In this document: positions 8,215 to 15,702 of the stretch, in pieces
Position numbering within the stretch: the stretch's first letter is position 1
Layout of the letters: the number at the start of each line of letters is the position of its first letter
Origin: Oscillospiraceae bacterium
GTDB lineage: Bacteria > Bacillota > Clostridia > Oscillospirales > Oscillospiraceae
Length of the DNA: 64,000 nucleotides
Assembly (NCBI GenBank): GCA_902791215.1
Contig: CADAUZ010000007.1
Coordinates: forward strand, 1 to 64,000
Direction of reading: 5' to 3'
Notes under the pieces: model-generated
Database searches by the model: none
What the model saw: only the letters and a program-made list of their open reading frames with translations
Told to the model about the DNA's origin: nothing
Made by a program: the position numbers and the translations under genes

Positions 8215-8460
8215 TCAGCGGACGCGGATCACGTCGCCGGCGCGGATCACGTCGATATTCTTGATCTTGCCGGGGTTGAGCTGCTGAATCGCGTAAGGAC
8301 TGGTGCCGAACATTTGGGCGATGTTGCCGAGATAGTCGTTGGGGGCGATGCGGTAGTAGGTCGCGCCGCCGTCGCTCCAGTACTGGCCGTTGGCATGGGG
8401 GGCTCCGCCGGCTACATTTTCCGCTTCCTGGTTGTTGAGGGCTTTCATTTCGTCAGACAT
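8215..8460 (-). CDS. GG-leader miniprotein with LysM domain
   Basis: This 81-residue protein has a 19-residue leader ending AENVAGG and then a single LysM domain (YYRIAPNDYLGNIAQMF, later AGDVIRV). LysM domains bind N-acetylglucosamine polymers such as peptidoglycan. Start at 8458-8460 is fixed by AAGGAGAT 7 bases upstream. It is the first gene of the leftward operon, reads from the SARP-box promoter at 8548-8581, and is divergent from the L,D-transpeptidase gene. No membrane segment is present, so export would depend on the leader. Confidence 0.82.
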   Translation of the reverse strand: MSDEMKALNNQEAENVAGGAPHANGQYWSDGGATYYRIAPNDYLGNIAQMFGTSPYAIQQLNPGKIKNIDVIRAGDVIRVR

Positions 8461-8547
8461 GATTTTGATCTCCTTTATTATGTTTTTTTGTTGTTTGCTT
8501 TCAGCCTTGCATGATGTTTCATAACGCAGCTTACCGAGCACGGCTTA

Positions 8548-8581
8548 AGCATAGCATACCGAGTATGACCGTAATATTACA
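8548..8581 (-). promoter_or_regulatory. SARP-box promoter of the LysM miniprotein operon
   Basis: Minus strand: TGTAATA, 4 bases, GGTCATA, 5 bases, TATGC, then -10 TATGCT. It mirrors the element at 8658-8691; together they form a 20-bp inverted repeat with one mismatch between the two divergent genes. Confidence 0.65.
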
Positions 8582-8657
8582 AAACTCACCGAAATTATCT
8601 GAATAAATCTTAAAGTCTCGCAGGTTTTCCGAGTCAGCGGGGAGGGTGCGTCCGCTT

Positions 8658-8691
8658 TGTAATATTGCGGTCATAGTCGCTGTGTTATTAT
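8658..8691 (+). promoter_or_regulatory. SARP-box promoter of the L,D-transpeptidase gene
   Basis: Plus strand: TGTAATA, 4 bases, GGTCATA, 5 bases, TGTGT, then -10 TATTAT. Its heptamers are identical to those of the divergent promoter at 8548-8581. The start codon region follows about 75 bases later. Confidence 0.68.
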
Positions 8692-8764
8692 TGATTTACA
8701 GTTGACGCGCTTCATGCCGTCGTTAAATCATGATTTAATTCAATGAAATCGGAGGAGGAAACCT

Positions 8765-9899
8765 ATGAAAAACAATCATCGCCCTGTTTCTCAGCACAGT
8801 CCTGCTTCTCGGCGCCGGCGCCGTGAGCGCCGCGGCGGAGGTCGGTCTTGCCGATCAGATCGAAGACAAGCTGCACGCTTCGATCCAGCGGGAGGAAGAT
8901 TCCCCCGAGTGGATCACCGCGCTTCCTTACGCGCAGGACGAGAGCATCACCCAGCTCTTTGTCGTGGCGGGCTTTGGGACGGATAAAACAACAGCCACCG
9001 TCTCCATGCACGAGCGGGACGAAAACGGCGCCTGGAAGCAGATCCTTTCCACGCCCGGCTATGTCGGCAAACGGGGCCTGTGCACGGACGCCGCTCACGT
9101 TGAAGGCTGCGCGCAGACGCCGATGGGCGTCTACCGCTTCAACAAAGCCTTTGGCATCGCGCCCGATCCCGGCTGCGCCATCCCCTATACCCAGGTCACG
9201 GACGACATCTGGTGGTCCGGTGACCAGCGCGAGGGTATGCGCTATAACGAAATGGTGGACATCAAGGAGTATCCGGAGCTTGCCAAGGACGACAGCGAGC
9301 ATATCGTCGAGTATGAGTATCAGTACCAGTACTGCCTCAACATCAGCTTTAACGAAGACGGTACGCCGGGCAGGGGCTCCGCCATCTTCCTGCACTGCTT
9401 CGGCCCGCTAAAGCCCTATACGGGCGGCTGCGTATCCCTGCCGGAAAACATCATGAAGCTCGTCATGCAGCGGGTCAAACCCGAATGTGTGGTCGTCATC
9501 GACACGCTTGAGCATCTGAGCCCGGCGACCTGGAAGGACTGGGGCTTTGAGCCGACCCTCGTGATCGACTGCGGCGATTCCGCGCTCTATACGCAGGACG
9601 AGCTTGCGGATGCCGTCGAAAGGATCAAGGCCGAGTTTGCCGCCTGGGAGGGCTGCGAGCTGCACAGCATCCGCTATGCCGGGGACGAGAGCTACACAGA
9701 GGATAATCTCAAGTGGATGAACGAGCTCAACGAGGACGGAAACTACACGCAAGTCGCGGAGTTTCTGATGGACTTCCATTCTCCCGCGAAGCAGCTCGAC
9801 GGCTGGGCCTGGACGGCCAACGCGGAATACATGGATTACGAATGGTGGCTCGCCCGCAGCGCGGACGGCAGCTGGGAGGTCGTGACCTTCGGGTATTAA
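8765..9899 (+). CDS. L,D-transpeptidase (YkuD family), start frameshifted
   Basis: The protein matches exported L,D-transpeptidases, which form 3-3 cross-links in peptidoglycan or attach proteins to it. The YkuD active site shows His210 and Cys222 (HCFGPLKPYTGGC), numbered from the restored start. A strong ribosome site (GGAGGAGG, 8751-8758) precedes ATG at 8765. After that ATG the frame is off by one: A5 at 8768-8772 would have to be A4 to read MKTIIALFLSTVLL, a good signal peptide joined to the enzyme. As written, the frame only opens with an unsupported GTG at 8823. This is either a sequence error in a homopolymer, a real inactivating mutation, or slippage. A SARP-box promoter lies upstream. 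Confidence 0.8.
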
Positions 9900-9960
9900 G
9901 AACGGGGAGATTTTGCGTAACGCAGCATTTCTCCAGTTTTTCGCAGCCAATCATAGAGAA

Positions 9961-10002
9961 CTCCCTCTGAGCTGAAAAACACTCAGGGGGAGATTTTCTC
10001 TT
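9961..10002 (+). terminator. Terminator of the L,D-transpeptidase gene
   Basis: Stem CTCCCTCTGAG with CTCAGGGGGAG (9961-9971, 9982-9992), followed by ATTTTCTCTT. Confidence 0.85.
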
Positions 10003-10280
10003 GATAACACTGATTTGACAAAAATGCGCGGAGGTCGATATGGACGAATAGTAGTGCTGTGCCAGTCACGCGCAAGAAGCCCATATTTTTGCCTCAAAAT
10101 TAGGAATTATTTCAGCTCAATTGCTTTTATATTCCTCGCAAACAGAAAGATTTGTAAACCCATTTATTGGTATTCCGCTCTGGAGCGATTGGACGGTTCC
10201 GAAACGATCATTGACTCGTTTTGCCGCTCTCTATTGCCCGATCTACCTCGATACGGCTGCACAGAGATGCATTCCAGACA
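10003..10280. other. Gene-free stretch, possible element debris
   Basis: No frame here has a ribosome site or a recognisable product. It lies between an L,D-transpeptidase terminator and a TnpV remnant and may be decayed mobile DNA, but nothing in it proves this. Confidence 0.3.
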
Positions 10281-10316
10281 GAAAAGCCAGGGGTGGTTTT
10301 TCTAAACCACCCCTGG
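10281..10316 (-). terminator. Hairpin terminator after tnpV
   Basis: A 14-bp perfect stem (GCCAGGGGTGGTTT and its complement, 10285-10316) with a 4-base loop. On the minus strand it is followed by TTTT. Confidence 0.75.
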
Positions 10317-10382
10317 CCTGCGGTTTTATCAAATTCCTTTCATGTCATCGACGGCCAGCATTTCCAACATGACTTTGGCATT

Positions 10383-10757
10383 TCAGCAGTAGACGAGTTC
10401 ACTCAACACAATCTCTTCTGCTCGGCTTTGAATATCGTTCATGCCTTGAATCCATGCCCATTGATTGCCAGCCTTGAGTCTCTCGGTTACTTCTTCCCGC
10501 TTTTTCATTTGCTGAATGATAAGCTCCATACGCTCGTTGCATGTGCGGTTAATCTCAGCAAGGTGCGAATAGAGCTTGTCAGACAAGATCAGCTCGGAAA
10601 ACAGGATCTGGCGATGCTCTTTCAGATAACGTTTGCGTATCCTGCCATACTTGCCAATGGGTTCGCATTCTTCAACTTCAAGATCTGGGAGCAAAAAGCC
10701 GCCAACCTGAGTATAGGTTCCACCAATTTGTTCAAATAGAGTTCTGTTTATTTTCAT
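10383..10757 (-). CDS. tnpV: TnpV-family transposon-associated protein
   Basis: This 124-residue protein matches the TnpV family found in Clostridial conjugative and mobilisable elements: YTQVGGFLLPDLEV, IGKYGRIRKRYLKEHR, HLAEINRTCNERMELI and a C-terminal EIVLSELVYC. The family has no established biochemical function. The start ATG at 10755-10757 has a weak purine-rich site upstream. No recombinase, relaxase or terminal repeat was found next to it, so this appears to be a solitary remnant of an integrated element. Confidence 0.78.
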   Translation of the reverse strand: MKINRTLFEQIGGTYTQVGGFLLPDLEVEECEPIGKYGRIRKRYLKEHRQILFSELILSDKLYSHLAEINRTCNERMELIIQQMKKREEVTERLKAGNQWAWIQGMNDIQSRAEEIVLSELVYC

Positions 10758-10938
10758 GAGTTATCTCTCCATTTTAAGAATTGTACGTATCAAATCTACG
10801 TTTTACCAACCCTTACAGGCAGTTACCCAATCATTTTTTCAATAAAACTCTCTTATTGGTGTCGGCCCAAGCCCCTCCCCTACACTATTTAATCAAGTTT
10901 TCCTTTTGGATTTCTGTTTTGCCGCAGCCCCTGTTCTT

Positions 10939-12177
10939 TTATTCCGCCCAGGTGCCGTTTCGGAAGATGGGGACAACGCTGCCGTCGGCGCGGATGCCGT
11001 CGATGGACAGATCGTCGCTGCCGACCATGAAGTCCACATGGATGATGGAGTCGTTGATGCCGCGCTTCTGCGCCTCTTGGGTGGTGAGGCTGTCACCGTC
11101 GGGCAGGACCTCCTTGAAGCCCGCGCCCAGTGCCACATGGCAGCAGGCGTTTTCGTCAAAGAGGGTCTCATAGAACAGGAAGCCGCACCGGTTGACCGGG
11201 CTCTCCTTGGGCACCAGCGCCACCTCACCCAGCATGTCGGCGCATTCGTCCATCTTGATCATTTTTTCCAGCAGCGCCTGGCCCTTCTCGGCCTTGCAGG
11301 AGACGGCGCGGCCGTTTTCAAAACGAATAGAGAAGTTTTCGATCAGCTGGCTGTTCCAGGAAAGGGGCTTTGTGGAGACCAGTTTTCCTTCACAGCTGCC
11401 CGCCAGCGGCGAGGTAAAGATCTCCTCCGTCGGCATGTTGGGGATGTATCGCACGCCGTTGCGGCTGTTGGTCGTGGCGGCGCCTTCCCAGTGCGCGCCG
11501 GGAATCAGCTCGACGGTGAAATCGGTGCCGTTTGCGCTCTTGTAGCGCAGATGGCGGAAGTCCTGGGTGTTGAGCCAGGCTGCCTTTTGGGAGATAAAAT
11601 CTGTGTGTGCCTGCCACTTTTCAACGGGATCGCTCACGCCGTCAATGCGCACGGTAGAGAGCACCGCGTCCCACAGCTTCTCGACGGCGCGCTCCGGTGT
11701 CTCGTTCGGGAAGCACTTGGCGGCCCATTTTTCGGAGGGGATCGCTGCGATGGTCCACTGGTGGATGCCGTCAATGGCGTCGCGGTAGGGCTTGAGCACA
11801 CGGGCTCTCCCCTGCCCCACGGCAGAAATTTTCTCCGGGGAGATGCCCGCCAGGGCGTCGGGGTCTTCGGACTCGATGAAAATGCGGCACGGCAGGTCGA
11901 CCGTCGTCTGTTTGGCCTTCTCCTCCTCCCAGGGGAGCACCGTGGAGAGGACCTCCTGATCGGCATACTGGAAGTGCAGGCGGGAAATACCGTCGCACTG
12001 CCATTCCAGGTTCACCTTCTTTGCCCCCGCAAGATAGCATTCCTCGGTGATCATCTCCGCAAAGGCCGCCTGGTCAACCGCTACATAGAGCAGCACCGTC
12101 TGTCCCTGCTGTACGTTTGCGCCGGAACGCACGATCAGCCGCGCGTACTGCTTCAAAATATCCTGTGTGATCTTCAT
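10939..12177 (-). CDS. M29-family metalloaminopeptidase
   Basis: This 412-residue cytosolic enzyme belongs to the thermophilic aminopeptidase family (AmpS, PepS, M29), which removes N-terminal residues from peptides using two metal ions. The family's metal ligands are visible: the glutamates in NMPTEEIFTSP and LGEVALV, the histidine in CCHVALG, and the HVD in SIIHVDFMVGS. Length is normal for the family. ATG at 12175-12177 follows GAAGGAGCTTATGAC. It is upstream of no obvious partner; the AlkZ-related gene precedes it by 25 bases and may share its transcript. Confidence 0.92.
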   Translation of the reverse strand: MKITQDILKQYARLIVRSGANVQQGQTVLLYVAVDQAAFAEMITEECYLAGAKKVNLEWQCDGISRLHFQYADQEVLSTVLPWEEEKAKQTTVDLPCRIFIESEDPDALAGISPEKISAVGQGRARVLKPYRDAIDGIHQWTIAAIPSEKWAAKCFPNETPERAVEKLWDAVLSTVRIDGVSDPVEKWQAHTDFISQKAAWLNTQDFRHLRYKSANGTDFTVELIPGAHWEGAATTNSRNGVRYIPNMPTEEIFTSPLAGSCEGKLVSTKPLSWNSQLIENFSIRFENGRAVSCKAEKGQALLEKMIKMDECADMLGEVALVPKESPVNRCGFLFYETLFDENACCHVALGAGFKEVLPDGDSLTTQEAQKRGINDSIIHVDFMVGSDDLSIDGIRADGSVVPIFRNGTWAE

Positions 12178-12202
12178 GTCATAAGCTCCTTCTATTCCAA
12201 CA

Positions 12203-12901
12203 TTATTTCAAAAACTTTTTCAGGGCCTTCTCCGGCACCCGCGGAAAAAGCTTCGTCAGATGCTCCATCAGCCGCTCATAGGATTCCTCCGGGCTTCTGG
12301 CATACACACTGTCCGTAAATTCCGCGCCCATAAAGCGCTCGGGCGTATCGTACTGCGCCACGCCCCAGCCGCGCTTGTTGCCGTGCCGGTCGACAGTATA
12401 GACGAAATCGCTGATGATGACATAGCACTGCTCCTGCAGCCGCGTGACGGATGTGTCGAAGCCCTTCGTCCCCTCCGTCTTCTGCCAACGTCCGCTGTAG
12501 GCATAGCCACCCGTCTGCCGAAGCTCCTTGGACAGAACCGGTGCGTTTTTCTCGATCAGATCAAAAAGCTGCTTATCCTGGCATTTAGCAAGCCCGTCGT
12601 CGTAACGCGCGTCAAAATCGTAGCCGTCGCGCCGATAGTTGGCAAGATCGGGAAAAAGCTCACGGCTGACGTAGGCAGCTTTCTTCTCAAAGAACTTCCC
12701 GTAGGCACAGCCGGTCGCCTGAATGACCGGCCCCTTCCAGGCCCAGGAATCCTCTCCCCCGTCCGACCACAGCGCCGCCGGGTGGCAGTGCTCGGCCAGG
12801 GAAAAACCGGGGATCGACGTGGAAAAATACGGCACGATCCCAAAGGTCTCCACCGCTTCGATCAGATCATGTTTTGTGCGCACATAAAAATCAAATTCCA
12901 T
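12203..12901 (-). CDS. AlkZ-related protein, function uncertain
   Basis: This 232-residue soluble protein resembles a group annotated as AlkZ-related in Clostridia. The visible signatures are DSWAWKGPVIQATGCAYGKFF, followed by YVSRELFPDLANYR and, later, a GRWQKTEGTKGFDTSVTRLQ segment. AlkZ enzymes are DNA glycosylases that unhook cross-links, but they carry three winged-helix modules and a QxQ motif. This protein is shorter and I see no QxQ, so catalysis cannot be assumed. Start ATG at 12899-12901. It lies directly downstream of the tRNA-Thr gene and its hairpin. Confidence 0.55.
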   Translation of the reverse strand: MEFDFYVRTKHDLIEAVETFGIVPYFSTSIPGFSLAEHCHPAALWSDGGEDSWAWKGPVIQATGCAYGKFFEKKAAYVSRELFPDLANYRRDGYDFDARYDDGLAKCQDKQLFDLIEKNAPVLSKELRQTGGYAYSGRWQKTEGTKGFDTSVTRLQEQCYVIISDFVYTVDRHGNKRGWGVAQYDTPERFMGAEFTDSVYARSPEESYERLMEHLTKLFPRVPEKALKKFLK

Positions 12902-12933
12902 GGTATGACCCCATTCCCGTACCGCTTACATTA

Positions 12934-12967
12934 CAAAAGCCCCGAAGTTAAGAACTTCGAGGCTTTT
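12934..12967 (-). terminator. Hairpin after tRNA-Thr
   Basis: Stem AAAAGCCtCGAAGTT with AACTTCGgGGCTTTT on the minus strand, immediately after the tRNA CCA end. The U run is part of the stem. Confidence 0.7.
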
Positions 12968-13042
12968 GGAGCTGGTAATGTGACTCGAACACACGACCTG
13001 CTGATTACGAATCAGCTGCTCTACCGACTGAGCTATACCAGC
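12967..13042 (-). tRNA. tRNA-Thr (anticodon CGT)
   Basis: Cloverleaf on the minus strand, 76 bases with encoded CCA. The acceptor stem GCTGGTA pairs with TACCAGC. The D arm is GCTC...GAGC. The anticodon stem GCTGA/TCAGC encloses the loop TTCGTAA, giving anticodon CGT. The T arm is GTGTG-TTCGAGT-CACAT. Confidence 0.96.
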
Positions 13043-13476
13043 ATTTTCTTTACAGCTTTATAAATATACCATAATTTACAGGTAAAGTCAAGCTCATTTT
13101 CTTCGGTCTCCTATTCAGTCCGTTTGTAGATAACTACTTGTATATTTTTGTCATTTTTTGTCTCTCTGTCAGAGAAGCCGTCAGTTTGAATATGTACAGT
13201 ATTCTCCATTTTTCAGCGATTTCCGTGATAATAAATCCCGTATTTTGTCTTCTTCCTCCGGAAACAAAAGTTAACATAAATATTACCGCGTAAAATATAG
13301 CAAATAGTTATCAACACTTTCAACAGGTTTTTCAACAACCTCAAATGCACGAAATCACGGGGCAAATGTCGAAAACTGGAGGATATTTCCGGTTTCTCAA
13401 AACAATTCAGGTTACAAAACGGATACTAAGAAAAGTCAACATAACGGTCATTTCCACGGGGACGCCGTGCGGCGGG
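13043..13476. other. AT-rich gene-free stretch
   Basis: No gene is supported here. It holds the presumed promoter of the tRNA-Thr gene and a run of TTATCAACA-like motifs near 13308-13340 that resemble degenerate DnaA boxes; I do not treat these as an origin. Confidence 0.4.
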
Positions 13477-14163
13477 TCAGTACTTACACATGTGCAGCAT
13501 ACCGGTATCGGCAACAGAGATATAGTCCTCATCGGCGACGATGATATGATCCTCCAGCCGGATGCCTACGGTCTCCAGCGCGTTGTAGAGCGCACGGGTG
13601 AATACGTCGTCCTCTCTGGACGGGAGCGCGATGCCGTCCGGGTGGTTATGGGCGATGATGACCGAGCAGGCGCGGACCTTGAGTGCCTTTTCCACGATGC
13701 GGCGTATGCTGGCGTCCACGCTGTTCACGACGCCGCGCCCCATCTCCGTGCAGCAGATCACCGCCCGTTTGGAATCCAGGCACAGGAGGTAGACCACCTC
13801 ATCCTTTTCATTCATGAAATAAGGCAGCAAATAAGCGCCTGCGTCCTCGGAGCAGCGGATCTGCCTGATTTCCCGGGATTTTGACAGGCGGCTTTTCTTC
13901 ATGATGTCGGGGATCAGGGCGATAAGAGCCGCGGCGCTCTCGCCGATGCCGTCCACCTCCCGCAGGTCCTCCACAGGGGCAGAGAACACAGCGTCCAGAC
14001 TGCCGAAGCGCTCAAGCAGATGATGGGCGATCTCGTTGGTGTCACGGCGCGGAATGGCGTAGAACAGCAGCAGCTCGAGAGCGTTGATGTCGTTCATGCT
14101 CATGAGCCCGTGTTCCAGATAGCTTTTTCGCAGCCTTTCCCTGTGTCCGTCGTGTACGCCCAT
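13477..14163 (-). CDS. radC: RadC-family JAB1/MPN protein
   Basis: This 228-residue protein has the N-terminal helix-hairpin-helix part (VDGIGESAAALI) and the MPN domain with the metal motif HNHPDGIALPSRED of JAMM proteases. RadC was linked to DNA repair but its biochemical role is unsettled. Length is normal. It lies 15 bases downstream of tsaD on the same strand and probably belongs to the polA-rimI-tsaD-radC transcript. Confidence 0.92.
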   Translation of the reverse strand: MGVHDGHRERLRKSYLEHGLMSMNDINALELLLFYAIPRRDTNEIAHHLLERFGSLDAVFSAPVEDLREVDGIGESAAALIALIPDIMKKSRLSKSREIRQIRCSEDAGAYLLPYFMNEKDEVVYLLCLDSKRAVICCTEMGRGVVNSVDASIRRIVEKALKVRACSVIIAHNHPDGIALPSREDDVFTRALYNALETVGIRLEDHIIVADEDYISVADTGMLHMCKY

Positions 14164-14178
14164 CTTCCGTCTCCTGAC

Positions 14179-15180
14179 TTATATTTCCATTGTCGCGTAG
14201 GCGTTGAGGTCGCTGCCCGCGCGCACGCCCGCGAGATACTCATAGTAGCCCTGCGCGCCCACCATGGCGCCGTTGTCGCCGCAGAGCTTGAGCGGCGGGA
14301 TGTATAGCTTCTTGCCCGCCTTCTCCGCCTCGCGCTGGAAATCGGCGCGGATGCGGCTGTTGGCGGCGACGCCGCCGGCGACGACGATTTTGTCATAACC
14401 CAGTTCCTGAGAGGCCTGCATGGTGCGGGGCACCAGGCTGTCGCTGACCGCCTTGGTAAAGGAGGCGGCAAGGGACGCGCGGTCGATCTCCTCGCCCTTC
14501 TGCTCGGCATTATGGACAAGGTTGATGACGGCTGTTTTGAGACCGGAAAAGCTCATGTCGTAGGGGCTGCCATCCACATGGGCGGTCGGGAAAACATATT
14601 TGGTATCATCCCCGCCCTTCGACAATTCCTCGATGGGACGCCCGCCGGGATAGGGCAGACCGAGGACGCGGGCGGTCTTGTCAAAGCATTCCCCTGCCGC
14701 GTCGTCACGGGTGCAGCCGATAATCTTCATATCCGTATAGTCCCGCACATCCACGAGCAGTGAGTTGCCGCCGGAGATGGCAAGGCAGAGAAACGGCGGC
14801 TCCAGCTCCGGGTAGGCCAGATAGTTTGCCGCGATATGGCCGCGGATGTGGTGCACCGGAATAAGCGGCACGTTCAGCGTCGAGGCGCAGGCCTTGGCGA
14901 AGTTCACGCCCACCAGCACCGCTCCGATGAGGCCGGGAGCATAGGAGACGGCGACTGCGTCGATATCCTTTTTCTCGATCCCGGCTGCTTCGATGGCCCG
15001 CTGGGACAGGATGGAAATGGCCTCCACATGGCAGCGGGATGCAATCTCCGGCACGACGCCGCCATACACCGCGTGCAGCGACGCCTGAGACAGGATCTGG
15101 TCGGTGAGGATCTTTCTGCCGTCCTCGACGACGGCAACGGCGGTTTCATCACAGGTGGATTCAAATGCAAGTATTTTCAA
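14179..15180 (-). CDS. tsaD: tRNA N6-threonylcarbamoyladenosine transferase subunit TsaD
   Basis: TsaD transfers the threonylcarbamoyl group to A37 of tRNAs that read ANN codons, with TsaB and TsaE. The protein shows the ASKHA fold signatures FESTCDETAVAVV, the metal-binding HHIRGHIAANY and SGGNSLLV. Start chosen: TTG at 15178-15180, giving LKILAFESTCDE as in relatives, with GAGG 8 bases upstream. A longer GTG frame to 15219 adds 13 unconserved residues. It follows rimI, an arrangement common in Firmicutes; tsaB is not in this window. Confidence 0.94.
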   Translation of the reverse strand: MKILAFESTCDETAVAVVEDGRKILTDQILSQASLHAVYGGVVPEIASRCHVEAISILSQRAIEAAGIEKKDIDAVAVSYAPGLIGAVLVGVNFAKACASTLNVPLIPVHHIRGHIAANYLAYPELEPPFLCLAISGGNSLLVDVRDYTDMKIIGCTRDDAAGECFDKTARVLGLPYPGGRPIEELSKGGDDTKYVFPTAHVDGSPYDMSFSGLKTAVINLVHNAEQKGEEIDRASLAASFTKAVSDSLVPRTMQASQELGYDKIVVAGGVAANSRIRADFQREAEKAGKKLYIPPLKLCGDNGAMVGAQGYYEYLAGVRAGSDLNAYATMEI

Positions 15181-15255
15181 AGCGTTTGCCTCGATTCGTT
15201 TATATTCGATTGCGAACACGGTTCACAATCGAGGACTCGCGTTTATCGCACGCGG

Positions 15256-15702
15256 TTAAAAGAATTTCGTCATAAGGAGCGCGTCTTCCTTTGGGCGCTC
15301 ATAGTAGTTTTTGCGCAGGCCGACACGGCGAAAGCCGTGCTTTTCGTATAGCGCGATCGCAGGCGCGTTTCCGGCCCTGACTTCAAGGGTCACAAAGCTG
15401 AGGCTGAGCCCCTCGCAGATTTTACACAGACGGTCGATCAGCTTATCCGCGATCCCCTGCCGACGATGCTCCGGGGACACCGCCACATTGGAGATATATC
15501 CCTCGTCCAGCACATACATCATCCCCACATAGCCGAGGACGTTTCCCTCCGGGCTGACGGCGGCGATAAACTCGTGCTGGCTGCCCTTCATCTGGCTTTG
15601 CAGAAGCTCTGCCGTCCAGGGCATGGAGAAGCACTGCCGTTCCAGCGCTTCGATCTGTGGGATGTGGGCGGCGGTAACGTCGCAGACGGTATACTCCATC
15701 AA
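15256..15702 (-). CDS. rimI: Ribosomal-protein-alanine N-acetyltransferase RimI
   Basis: This 148-residue GNAT acetyltransferase matches RimI, which acetylates the N-terminus of ribosomal protein S18. The acetyl-CoA loop is VSPEHRRQGIADKLI and the C-terminal GNAT signature is NAPAIALYEKHGFRRVGLRKNYY (shown in part). Its start overlaps the end of polA by 4 bases, which implies translational coupling, and tsaD follows. Confidence 0.9.
   Translation of the reverse strand: MMEYTVCDVTAAHIPQIEALERQCFSMPWTAELLQSQMKGSQHEFIAAVSPEGNVLGYVGMMYVLDEGYISNVAVSPEHRRQGIADKLIDRLCKICEGLSLSFVTLEVRAGNAPAIALYEKHGFRRVGLRKNYYERPKEDALLMTKFF

Noticed and set aside
10383..10757. Complete transposon around tnpV
   Set aside because: No recombinase, relaxase, terminal repeats or target duplications were found, so only a remnant is called.
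13300..13345. Cluster of TTATCAACA and TTTCAACA motifs resembling DnaA boxes
   Set aside because: None matches the consensus TTATCCACA exactly, dnaA and dnaN are not nearby, and AT-rich DNA gives such motifs by chance.
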